Part shown: positions 16,319 to 23,928 of the stretch, in pieces
Layout: each line of letters starts with the position of its first letter
Position numbering within the stretch: the first letter of the stretch is position 1
Source of the DNA: Alcaligenaceae bacterium
GTDB lineage: Bacteria > Pseudomonadota > Gammaproteobacteria > Burkholderiales > Burkholderiaceae_B
Reading direction: 5' to 3'
DNA length: 64,000 nt
Assembly: GCA_013416485.1 (NCBI GenBank)
Contig: JACCEO010000009.1
Span: forward strand, 62,001-126,000
Made by a program: the position numbers and the translations under genes
Notes under the pieces: generated by a model
The model's input: the letters and a program-made list of their open reading frames with translations, nothing else
What the model was told of the DNA's origin: nothing
The model's database searches: none

Positions 16319-17524
16319 TTAGCGTAACCAGTGTTGTAAATCGTAGTAGGGGACGACATCGCCGTCCTTTACTACGGTGTTTACGGGTATACGGGCCAGT
16401 CCGTCAGCCCAAGGTAATGAATTGATAATGGCTGAACCCTGCATAGCATGGGGCTTCAGCAACATGCCCTGATCTGGGGTGAAGCTGGCTTGTACCCTAA
16501 GAAATTCTTCGCGGGTTTCACTGTAGCGTCTATCTGTAGATAGCTTGCCATAATGTATAGCTGGGATCACATCTGAACGCCCTTGCATAGTGCGTATCAA
16601 AGGCGATACTAACAAACTAAACACCACAAACGCCGATACTGGGTTGCCTGGTAGGCAGACTATGGGTTTACTACGCGCATAGGCCAAAGCCACGGGCTTG
16701 CCGGGTTTCATGCAGACTCGCCATAGGTCCAGTTCACCACCCATCTCTTCTATGGTGGGTTTGACCAGGTCTTTTTCACCTACAGATACGCCACCTACTG
16801 TCAGGACGAGATCGCAATCATTCAGTGCGGTATCAAAGGCTATACGCAATGATTCGGATGTGTCCATCGCATGTAGCACATGCATAGTGTCAGCACCCAA
16901 TGCGTCGACCAAGGCTGTCAGCATAGGACCATTAGAGTTATAGACTTGACCGGTAGCCAAGGCTTGGCCTGGGTTGGCGAGTTCGTCACCGGTGGTAATT
17001 ATGCCTATTTTCAAGGGCGTATAAACGGAGACTTCAGGGTAACCCTGAGATGCCAGCAAGCTAATTTCAGCCCCACCCAGCAAGGTCCCTTTGCTGAAGA
17101 TTTCTTTACCATTGCATACATCTTCGCCTTGGAAACGTACGTGTTCACCTAGGGTGGGTGGTACTGTAATTTCAAAGCCTAGGTCGGTTTCATTACCGTT
17201 TTCCTGCATGACGATAGTGTCAGCGTCGGCGGGCATCAAGCTGCCAGTGAACACGCGTATGGTATTGCCAGCTTGCAGGGCTTGGGGGGCATCACCAGCA
17301 AAACAGCGTTGCTGAACCGGCAGGCGTTTGCCAGGAGCATAATCGGCATAACGTATGGCATAGCCATCCATAGCGCTGTTGTCGGCAGGTGGCAGGTCTA
17401 GAGTGGCGAACAGGGTCTGGGCTAGAACACGGCCGCGTGCCTGCGTTAAAGGAATAATTTCTGTGATAGTGGGGGGATGCCCCGCGCTTGCCAGGCGAGC
17501 CTGGGCAACATCAAAATCTAGCAT
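16319..17524 (-). CDS. moeA: molybdopterin molybdenumtransferase
   Basis: MoeA inserts molybdate into adenylated molybdopterin to give the active cofactor. The 401-residue protein has PPADNSAMDGYA near residue 45, the MPADADTIVMQE segment, the molybdopterin-binding core motifs TTGDELANPGQ and TVGGVSVGEKD, and LPGNPVSAFVVF. It is the last gene of a moaC-moaD-moaE-moeA operon with gaps of a few bases or overlaps. It is tail to tail with the sox cluster, whose SoxC needs this cofactor. Confidence 0.96.
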   Translation of the reverse strand: MLDFDVAQARLASAGHPPTITEIIPLTQARGRVLAQTLFATLDLPPADNSAMDGYAIRYADYAPGKRLPVQQRCFAGDAPQALQAGNTIRVFTGSLMPADADTIVMQENGNETDLGFEITVPPTLGEHVRFQGEDVCNGKEIFSKGTLLGGAEISLLASQGYPEVSVYTPLKIGIITTGDELANPGQALATGQVYNSNGPMLTALVDALGADTMHVLHAMDTSESLRIAFDTALNDCDLVLTVGGVSVGEKDLVKPTIEEMGGELDLWRVCMKPGKPVALAYARSKPIVCLPGNPVSAFVVFSLLVSPLIRTMQGRSDVIPAIHYGKLSTDRRYSETREEFLRVQASFTPDQGMLLKPHAMQGSAIINSLPWADGLARIPVNTVVKDGDVVPYYDLQHWLR

Positions 17525-17528
17525 AGTG

Positions 17529-18014
17529 TTATTTCTCGGAGGTGGAATTCAGTTCCCAATCAGCAGTTTTACCAGCATCGGCATCGCTTTGTTGTACCCA
17601 GAAGCGTTCACCACTAGCCAGGGTTTCGCGTTTCCAGAATGGGGCGCGGGTTTTTAATGCATCGATTAGGTACTCACAAGCCTGGAAGGCATCGCCACGG
17701 TGGGTACTAGCAACGGCTACGAAAACAATTTGTTCTTTGTGGTGCAGCTCACCAACACGATGCACTACCAAGCATTCTGCAATAGGCCAGCGTTGTAGTG
17801 CAGTGTCACACAAGACCTGCAGTTCACGTTCGCACATGCCGGGGTAGTGCTCCAGGAATAGCGTGCGTGTGGCATCATTAGTCGTGTAGTCGCGTACATA
17901 ACCGGTAAAAGTGACCATAGCACCGGCTTGCCCAGCGCTACGTTCACGCAAGCCTGCCGTCAGGGCAGCAGCATCGAAGTCGGCAGTTTGAACAATAACC
18001 ATATCCGTTGTCAT
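17529..18014 (-). CDS. moaE: molybdopterin synthase catalytic subunit
   Basis: MoaE is the large subunit of molybdopterin synthase; it uses sulfur from the MoaD thiocarboxylate to convert cyclic pyranopterin monophosphate to molybdopterin. The 161-residue protein shows VTFTGYVRD, EHYPGMCERE, VHRVGELH and the catalytic lysine region KTRAPFWKRE. It starts two bases after the moaD stop, so translation is probably coupled. Confidence 0.96.
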   Translation of the reverse strand: MTTDMVIVQTADFDAAALTAGLRERSAGQAGAMVTFTGYVRDYTTNDATRTLFLEHYPGMCERELQVLCDTALQRWPIAECLVVHRVGELHHKEQIVFVAVASTHRGDAFQACEYLIDALKTRAPFWKRETLASGERFWVQQSDADAGKTADWELNSTSEK

Positions 18015-18016
18015 AA

Positions 18017-18271
18017 TTAACCGCCTGTCACGGGTTCAAAGACGGCCAGTTCGTCGCCAGGGCGTATGAGTTCGCTATGGTTTACGTGGAATTGATTAAT
18101 GGCTAGTTTTAGACGCACAACTGGGGCTAGCTGTGGGTAGCGCGTTTCAAGTAGGGCTAGCCATTCGCTACCGCTAATAGCGTCTTCCAGGGGCCAGGTT
18201 TCTTCACGTAATCCAATTAGTTCAGCAACTTGTGCAAAATATAAAACCTTAATTGTTGTGCCAATCGCCAC
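18017..18271 (-). CDS. moaD: molybdopterin synthase sulfur-carrier subunit
   Basis: MoaD is a ubiquitin-like sulfur carrier whose C-terminal Gly-Gly becomes a thiocarboxylate. The protein ends FEPVTGG as required. I place the start at GTG 18271, which has a GGAGG six bases upstream and gives 84 residues, the normal length. An ATG at 18310 in the same frame would add 13 unconserved residues and lengthen the overlap with moaC to 62 bases. With the GTG start the overlap is 23 bases. Confidence 0.9.
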   Translation of the reverse strand: MAIGTTIKVLYFAQVAELIGLREETWPLEDAISGSEWLALLETRYPQLAPVVRLKLAINQFHVNHSELIRPGDELAVFEPVTGG

Positions 18272-18746
18272 TTTTTCCTCCGGATTTGAACGTGAGTCGT
18301 ATGTCTTCAATGACTATGCCTTTATCGGCGGCTTTGCACATATCGTAGATGGTTAGTGCTGCCACGCTGCATGCTGTCATGGCTTCCATTTCGACACCGG
18401 TTTTGTAGTCGGTGCGGCAGGTGGCCACAACAGTGATGCTATTGCTGGCTTCATCGGGTAGAAACTCTATACCAATAAAGCTTAGCGGCAAGCTATGGCA
18501 CAAGGGGATTAGATCGGCACAACGTTTGGCAGCCAAAACGCCGGCAACACGTGCTGTGTTCAGCACTTCGCCTTTTGCGTTTTCAGCGGCTGACAGCAAT
18601 TTCCAGGCAGTGTTGCCCATGCGCACCTTGGCGTGGGCAACGGCGGTGCGCTGCGTAGGGGCTTTGCTGCTGACATCAACCATTTGGATTTTGCCGGACT
18701 CGTCAACGTGGGTCAGGCCAGATTCGGAGGTAGTAGTAATGCTCAT
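18249..18746 (-). CDS. moaC: cyclic pyranopterin monophosphate synthase
   Basis: MoaC works with MoaA in the first step of molybdenum cofactor synthesis, forming cyclic pyranopterin monophosphate. The 165-residue protein has LTHVDESGKIQMVDVSSK, the active-site DLIPLCHSLPLSF, and EMEAMTACSVAALTIYDMCK. It is the first gene of the operon; the ribosome-binding site is weak. moaA is not in the window. The divergent neighbour is a peroxiredoxin gene. Confidence 0.96.
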   Translation of the reverse strand: MSITTTSESGLTHVDESGKIQMVDVSSKAPTQRTAVAHAKVRMGNTAWKLLSAAENAKGEVLNTARVAGVLAAKRCADLIPLCHSLPLSFIGIEFLPDEASNSITVVATCRTDYKTGVEMEAMTACSVAALTIYDMCKAADKGIVIEDIRLTFKSGGKSGDWHNN

Positions 18747-18839
18747 TGTAGTAAAACCAGGTAATACAGTAGTACCCTATGATATACGCAAACACTTGAA
18801 TGGTTTGCTATGCCACAACTAACTTTTAAGGATGACATC

Positions 18840-19343
18840 ATGACGATAAAAATTGGTGACCGCGTACCAGATGGCGCACTAGGCGAGTACATAGAAACAG
18901 CAACCGACAGCTGCGCCATAGGCCCTAACTCTTTCCAGGTGGCTGATATGGTCAAGGGCAAGAAAATAGCGGTGTTTGCGGTGCCTGGTGCATTTACACC
19001 GACATGTTCAGAAAAGCATTTGCCAGGATATTTAGAGCACCACGATCAACTTAAGGCCAAGGGCATAGATGAAATCTGGTGTGTGTCCGTGAATGATCCT
19101 TTTGTAATGGGGGCTTGGGGTCGCGATCAGCAGGTTAACGGACGGGTACGCATGTTGGCAGATGGCAGCGGTGACTGGACCAAAAAACTGGGCTTGTCGT
19201 TTGATCTGTCTGCTAGGGGCTTAGGTGTACGTTCGCAGCGCTATTCGGCCATTTTAGAAGATGGCGTTGTCAAACAGTTAAATATAGAACAAGCCGGTAA
19301 ACTGGAAGTCAGCGACGCACAAAACCTGTTGAAACAAGTTTAG
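18840..19343 (+). CDS. peroxiredoxin (Prx5/type II-like)
   Basis: A 167-residue thiol peroxidase that reduces hydrogen peroxide or organic peroxides in the cytoplasm. The peroxidatic Cys56 is in PGAFTPTCSEKH, the signature of the Prx5 group. Later motifs are WCVSVNDPFVM and ARGLGVRSQRY. The start is ATG 18840, with AAGGATG upstream, not the in-frame ATG at 18810. No glutaredoxin domain is fused to it. A terminator follows at 19445. Confidence 0.94.
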   Translation: MTIKIGDRVPDGALGEYIETATDSCAIGPNSFQVADMVKGKKIAVFAVPGAFTPTCSEKHLPGYLEHHDQLKAKGIDEIWCVSVNDPFVMGAWGRDQQVNGRVRMLADGSGDWTKKLGLSFDLSARGLGVRSQRYSAILEDGVVKQLNIEQAGKLEVSDAQNLLKQV

Positions 19344-19444
19344 ACGCCAGTTAACCACAGTGGTGGTGCTTGCTGCAGCGAAAGGCTGGTAAAGTCCAGC
19401 AGCGTCAGCGTACACTACTGGCTTAGCCTTTTGTGATTACTTAT

Positions 19445-19477
19445 CACCGCGCCTAGCTTGGCGCGGTGTCGTTTTTT
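19445..19477 (+). terminator. rho-independent terminator after peroxiredoxin
   Basis: CACCGCGCC-TAGCTT-GGCGCGGTG is a perfect nine-pair G/C-rich stem with a six-base loop, followed two to three bases later by six T. It ends 17 bases before the next gene and should isolate the MFS gene downstream. Confidence 0.92.
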
Positions 19478-19494
19478 AGGACCTTGCCGTTTTC

Positions 19495-20826
19495 ATGGTA
19501 AGAACTATCGGTTCGTTTTTCTCGCTGTACTTGGCGTCCTTGGTATTGTTGTTGGGTGCCGGGTTGTTCAATACCTATATGGGTTTGCGCCTGACCGAAC
19601 AGTCGGTTTCTGAAGCCTGGGTAGGGGGCTTAATTGCCATTTATTACTTGGGGTTGGTATTTGGCGCGCGTATGGGCCATAAGCTTATACAGCGTGTAGG
19701 CCATATACGGGCATATGCGTCCAGTGCCGCATTTGTTACTGTCGCCGTGCTGGCCCAAGCCCTGATCGACAATTTATGGATTTGGCTGGTATTGCGGTTT
19801 TTTGCTGGTATGGCAATGGTGACCCAGTTCATGGTCATAGAAAGCTGGCTCAACGAACAAACAGAAAATGAATCCCGTGGTCAGGTATTTGCCTTTTACA
19901 TGCTGATTTCTGGTCTAGGTACGGTACTGGGGCAATTGGCACTAACCTTGTTTGACCAGCTAAATTATCAACCCTTGATCTTCGTGGCAATTTGCTTCGT
20001 CATGAGCTTAGTCCCCGTGACTCTGACGCGGCGTATACACCCAGTCTTGCAACTACCTGCGCCTATCGCTGTGCGTTATTACGTATCACGCGTGCCTATG
20101 TCATTGATGGTGTTATTTTTGGCGGGCTTGATTACAGGTGCGTTTTACGGTCTGGCGCCTGTGTATGCCATTAAGCACAATATGAATAGTGGTCAGGTGG
20201 CGGTGTGGTTGGCCGCAAGTGTCGCTGCTGGTTTGATGTCGCAGTGGCCTTTGGGCTGGCTAGCAGATCGTATCAATCGCATCAGTATGATACGTGTGAA
20301 CGGGGTGGCTTTATTGGTATTGACTATACCGTTGTGGGGCTGGTTGTCCATGCCATTTTGGTTGTTGGTGATGTTTTCGTGCGCCATAGGTGCTATGCAA
20401 TTTACCTTGTATCCTTTGGGTGCTGCCTTTGCCAATGACAATATTGAACCCGAACGACGCGTTGGGCTGAGTGCGATTGTGTACATGGTTTATGGTTTGG
20501 GGGCTTGTCTGGGGCCGTTATTGGTGGGTGTGTTAATGGACCAGTTCAACAGCGACATCTACTATATTTTTGTGTCTGCTTGTGCCCTAACTTTACTGCT
20601 GTTTGTCAGGCCTAAAAAGGTTACCGGTGCCCACTTAAGTGAAGACGCGCCCACTCAGTTTGTGCCCATGTACGATAGCTTGCAAAGTTCTAACGTGGTT
20701 GCTGCCCTAGACCCTAGGGTAGATGTAGAAAGTGACGTATCGCACGAACTGGTCGACCAGGAAGCTGATTTGCCAGAGGCTGACCGGAAGACAGATCCGC
20801 AAGACCCACAGCCTGTGCCTACATAA
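19495..20826 (+). CDS. MFS transporter, YcaD-like
   Basis: A 443-residue inner-membrane carrier with twelve predicted spans. The YcaD/UMF-type pattern is seen in YMGLRLTEQSVSEAWVGG, the charged loop RMGHKLIQRVGH between spans 2 and 3, and VIESWLNEQTENESRG in the first half. After the last span a tail of about 70 residues, rich in Asp and Glu, extends into the cytoplasm. The start is ATG 19495, preceded by AGGACC. The substrate is unknown. It ends six bases before the convergent DMT transporter gene. Confidence 0.9.
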   Translation: MVRTIGSFFSLYLASLVLLLGAGLFNTYMGLRLTEQSVSEAWVGGLIAIYYLGLVFGARMGHKLIQRVGHIRAYASSAAFVTVAVLAQALIDNLWIWLVLRFFAGMAMVTQFMVIESWLNEQTENESRGQVFAFYMLISGLGTVLGQLALTLFDQLNYQPLIFVAICFVMSLVPVTLTRRIHPVLQLPAPIAVRYYVSRVPMSLMVLFLAGLITGAFYGLAPVYAIKHNMNSGQVAVWLAASVAAGLMSQWPLGWLADRINRISMIRVNGVALLVLTIPLWGWLSMPFWLLVMFSCAIGAMQFTLYPLGAAFANDNIEPERRVGLSAIVYMVYGLGACLGPLLVGVLMDQFNSDIYYIFVSACALTLLLFVRPKKVTGAHLSEDAPTQFVPMYDSLQSSNVVAALDPRVDVESDVSHELVDQEADLPEADRKTDPQDPQPVPT

Positions 20827-20832
20827 TAATCG

Positions 20833-21681
20833 TCAACGGGGTATTAGGACCAGAATAGCGGCTATGGCTAAGGCCACCCCTAAAGCATTGACCCAAGACA
20901 GTTTTTCTTTGAATAGTCCGGCACCTATCAGGGTGCCGGCAGAAATCACGCCTATATTCATTGCGGAAAATACTAAGGTGGGATTGTCAGAAAATATCTG
21001 ATGGGCGCGTATATAAAAATAGATATTGCCAAAGTTCAGTAGCCCTAACAGTACGCCTGTTACTACGCTGCGCTGGTTCCAGGCAGTGCGTTTGGCTACT
21101 AAATATCCCAGCATAAGTACGCTGGCCAAGCAAAAGGTAAGTAATAAACTGCTGGAAAATGCGGTACCGCTTTTAGCGAGCTGTTTAAATAGTATGTCTA
21201 TGCTGCCATAACCTAACCATACACATAGCAATAGCATCAAGCCTTTGTAGCGTTCGCCAGGTGTGTTGGCTGTGTTGGGGCGTAACAGCAGGCAAATTAG
21301 TGCGCTTATGCCTATGACGATACCCGCTAACTTGCTAGGTGAGATGGCTTCCCCAAACAAGGTAAAAGCAGCGATCAAGGGAATAAACAAGGATAAGCGC
21401 TGGGCTGCATCGCTAAGCACGATGCCTGCATAGCGTACTGCCCCTGCCATTGCTAGGAATATGGCAGGCAACAGCACACCTAGGCTGACCAATACCCACC
21501 AGGATGTCGATGGCTGTAACAGGGCTTGGGGTTCTGGATTAAGTAAAAACCAGCATAGTCCAGCCGCTACTGCGTAATTGGTGGTGATGGCTTGCGCGAC
21601 ATGGATTTGATAGCGGTATGCCAGTTTAAGTAAGACTGATACTGCAACGCTACAGCTGATACTGATAAATAAGGTATACAC
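20833..21681 (-). CDS. EamA/DMT-family transporter
   Basis: A 282-residue membrane protein with ten predicted spans in two EamA-like halves. Typical segments are DAAQRLSLFIPLIAAFTLFG in the first half and TLIGAGLFKEKLSWVNALG in the second. DMT carriers export amino acids or other small metabolites, but the substrate cannot be predicted. It lies five bases downstream of bioB and is probably cotranscribed with it; that raises, but does not prove, a link to biotin or a precursor. Confidence 0.87.
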   Translation of the reverse strand: MYTLFISISCSVAVSVLLKLAYRYQIHVAQAITTNYAVAAGLCWFLLNPEPQALLQPSTSWWVLVSLGVLLPAIFLAMAGAVRYAGIVLSDAAQRLSLFIPLIAAFTLFGEAISPSKLAGIVIGISALICLLLRPNTANTPGERYKGLMLLLCVWLGYGSIDILFKQLAKSGTAFSSSLLLTFCLASVLMLGYLVAKRTAWNQRSVVTGVLLGLLNFGNIYFYIRAHQIFSDNPTLVFSAMNIGVISAGTLIGAGLFKEKLSWVNALGVALAIAAILVLIPR

Positions 21682-21686
21682 GCTAA

Positions 21687-22676
21687 TTATCCTACGGCTG
21701 TGGTTTGTTGGTTAATACCTAGACGCTGCAATAACATCTGATCCGCCATGAATTGAGGGTTACCAGTGGTTAGTAGTTTGTCGCCATAAAAGATGGAGTT
21801 AGCACCCGCCATAAAACATAAGGCTTGTAAGCTGTCATCCATAGCTTCACGACCAGCGGAAAGTCGTACTACAGTCTTTGGCATGGCAATTCTAGTGACG
21901 GCAATGGTGCGTACGAACTCGAAAGGGTCCAGATTTGGTGTGTTTTCAAGTGGTGTGCCAGCCACTTTGACTAGGTTGTTGATGGGCACAGACTCGGGGT
22001 AGGGGTCTAGGTTGGCCAATTGAGCGATTAGGCTTGCGCGGTCTTTGCGTGACTCACCTAGACCTACTATGCCCCCACTACAGACATTGATGCCCGCTGC
22101 ACGTACATGCTCCAGGGTATCCAGCCTGTCTTGATAGTTACGGGTAGAAATTATTTCGCTATAAAATTCTGGTGATGTATCTAAATTGTGGTTGTAATAG
22201 TCTAGTCCAGCCTGACGCAGTCTAGCGGCTTGGCCGCTTTTCAGCATACCCAGGGTGACACAGGTTTCCAGCCCCATGTCTTTCACGGCAGCGACCATGT
22301 CTATTACTAAATCAATTTGCTTTTCCGTAGGGGAACGCCACGCTGCGCCCATGCAGAAACGCTGTGCGCCACCGTCCTTCGCTTTTTGAGCGGCCAGCAG
22401 TACCTGATCTAGTGGCATCAAGGCCTGTGTTTCCAAATCCGTGTCATAACGCGATGATTGTGGGCAATAAGAGCAGTCTTCAGGACAGGCGCCAGTTTTG
22501 ATCGACAGTAGGCTGGATAGTTGCATGCTGGCGGGATCATGATGCTGCCGGTGCACCGTTTGTGCTTGGAACAGTAAATCAGTAAAGGGCAGTTCGTAAA
22601 GCGCCGTCAGCTGGGCTAGAGACCACCTGCTATGTTCAGGTGAAGGATTCAAAAAAACGGTTTCAGTGGCGATCAT
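21687..22676 (-). CDS. bioB: biotin synthase
   Basis: BioB is a radical-SAM enzyme that inserts sulfur into dethiobiotin. The 329-residue protein has the SAM-cluster motif CPEDCSYC (Cys64, Cys68, Cys71) and later GGIVGLGES, and [13 protein letters not shown]. The 218-base leader upstream (22677-22894) is AT-rich and must hold its promoter; it also has two copies of AAGTTGCT about 25 bases apart, of unknown meaning. Other biotin genes are not in the window. Confidence 0.96.
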   Translation of the reverse strand: MIATETVFLNPSPEHSRWSLAQLTALYELPFTDLLFQAQTVHRQHHDPASMQLSSLLSIKTGACPEDCSYCPQSSRYDTDLETQALMPLDQVLLAAQKAKDGGAQRFCMGAAWRSPTEKQIDLVIDMVAAVKDMGLETCVTLGMLKSGQAARLRQAGLDYYNHNLDTSPEFYSEIISTRNYQDRLDTLEHVRAAGINVCSGGIVGLGESRKDRASLIAQLANLDPYPESVPINNLVKVAGTPLENTPNLDPFEFVRTIAVTRIAMPKTVVRLSAGREAMDDSLQALCFMAGANSIFYGDKLLTTGNPQFMADQMLLQRLGINQQTTAVG

Positions 22677-22862
22677 GAAGCGGCTCGTGAAAAAATAAAA
22701 AACGAGGCTTATCGTAGGCTGGCTTTAGTAGCGCAGCAACTTCATGTCACCTTAAAATTAGGCTTATTGTTTTAAAAAGCAATCAAGTTGCTCTAATTTC
22801 TTTTAATTGTTCTTAAGTTGCTTTTTGTTGATGGTAATTTTATTCTTATCAAAATGGTTACT

Positions 22863-22894
22863 AAAAGAAATCATTATCGATTTTCGATGATTTC
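22863..22894 (-). terminator. terminator of the small channel-like gene
   Basis: On the minus strand GAAATCA-TCGA and TCGA-TAA-TGATTTC pair around an AAA loop, with a three-base bulge, followed by a T-rich stretch (TTTTAG). It begins right at the stop of the gene ending at 22895. Confidence 0.6.
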
Positions 22895-23242
22895 TTAATC
22901 GTCATCTTCGTCCAAGTGAAACTTGTGGATGATGCGGTGCGCGATCGGTGCCAACAACAAGGCCACGGTTGCCATCACGACCATACTGACAAAAAATCCA
23001 TAGATGACAGAAAAGATTTTTCCTGCATAGGTTTCTGGTATTGCATAGTTGCCGATGCCGCCTATGACAAAGGCCGCACTCATTAGGGAATCATGCCAAT
23101 TATGTTCACTGAACACTCTGTGTCCCAATGCGCCTACAAACAGGGTGGCGCCCAGCAACAGCATGGCATAACCGATATGCTGGATTATTCGAAGGCGGAA
23201 ATGTGACGGGTGCAGTAACGGTTTATCGCGAGATTCGTACAT
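22895..23242 (-). CDS. small membrane protein resembling two-pore potassium channel family
   Basis: A 115-residue protein starting at ATG 23242 (an in-frame ATG at 23368 would add 42 residues unlike the family). It has a membrane span near residues 20-42, a WHDSLMSAAFVIGGIG segment like a pore helix and filter, a second span, and the C-terminus LLAPIAHRIIHKFHLDEDDD. This matches a betaproteobacterial family often labelled two pore domain potassium channel, where the second half has the same AP-HR-H-FH pattern. No TVGYG-type selectivity filter is visible; GGIGNY is in its place. Channel function is uncertain. Confidence 0.7.
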   Translation of the reverse strand: MYESRDKPLLHPSHFRLRIIQHIGYAMLLLGATLFVGALGHRVFSEHNWHDSLMSAAFVIGGIGNYAIPETYAGKIFSVIYGFFVSMVVMATVALLLAPIAHRIIHKFHLDEDDD

Positions 23243-23381
23243 AAAAAATACAAAATAAATATAGTTGTAATAAAAAGATTTAGTGTAATGTAACGTGAAT
23301 TGCAGCCCGCTGCAAAACGTGTTTTTGCAAAAAAATGAGGTGGTGGAATAAAACCTGTAAGCTGGCACAAAGGTCGAGGCG

Positions 23382-23414
23382 AAAAAAAAGCACCTACATA
23401 AAGTAAGTGCTTTT
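23382..23414 (-). terminator. terminator of the tRNA cluster
   Basis: On the minus strand AAAAGCACTTAC and GTAGGTGCTTTT pair with one G-T wobble around a short loop, followed by more T. It lies 13 bases beyond the 3' end of tRNA-Asp. Confidence 0.85.
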
Positions 23415-23426
23415 CATCGAATCTTG

Positions 23427-23503
23427 TGGCGGAGCGGACGGGACTCGAACCCGCGACCCCCGGCGTGACAGGCCGGTATTCTAACCAACTGAACTACCGC
23501 TCC
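23427..23503 (-). tRNA. tRNA-Asp (GTC)
   Basis: A 77-base cloverleaf with acceptor arm GGAGCGG/CCGCTCC, D-arm with GGTTAGAAT, anticodon GTC in the loop CTGTCAC, T-arm GGTTCGAGTCC and an encoded CCA end. It is the last tRNA of a three-gene cluster. Confidence 0.97.
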
Positions 23504-23532
23504 GCAGCGGTGTACTACTATGCCAGAAATAC

Positions 23533-23608
23533 TGGCGTCCCCTAGGGGATTCGAACCCCTGTACCCACCGTGAAAGGGTGGTGTCCTAGGCCTCTAGACG
23601 AAGGGGAC
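23533..23608 (-). tRNA. tRNA-Glu (TTC)
   Basis: A 76-base cloverleaf with acceptor arm GTCCCCT/AGGGGAC, discriminator G and encoded CCA. The anticodon TTC is in CTTTCAC. It is nearly identical to the E. coli tRNA-Glu as I recall it. Confidence 0.97.
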
Positions 23609-23675
23609 CGGACAAATCTAGCTTTGCATTATAGCATATAAATTATACGTTACAAGCAACTACTTCGCTGATTAC

Positions 23676-23751
<76 letters not shown>

Positions 23752-23779
23752 GTAATCGGCTGTTTAGCGAAGAAGCAGA

Positions 23780-23808
23780 ATTATGCACCATATTTTGCTT
23801 TTGTGCAA
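23780..23808 (-). promoter_or_regulatory. promoter of the tRNA-Ala-Glu-Asp cluster
   Basis: On the minus strand TTGCAC (23808-23803), 17 bases, then CATAAT (23785-23780). This is a good sigma-70 match. The predicted start is about 20 bases before tRNA-Ala. No other promoter-like sequence was seen in the gaps between the three tRNA genes. Confidence 0.7.
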
Positions 23809-23928
23809 GTCGGCTAGTATTTAAATTTACTTGCCGTGTTTTACCAACAAATTATGCGTGTAAAACATTCTGTTCCTACAGACAGGGCGCTATTATGGCA
23901 CAAATTTTAAAACTTTGTTGTGTAACCA

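Noticed and set aside
22741-22830. AAGTTGCT repeats in the bioB leader as a biotin riboswitch-like or BioR element
   Set aside because: Only two short copies, no palindrome matching a known biotin regulator site, and no conserved fold that I could recognise.
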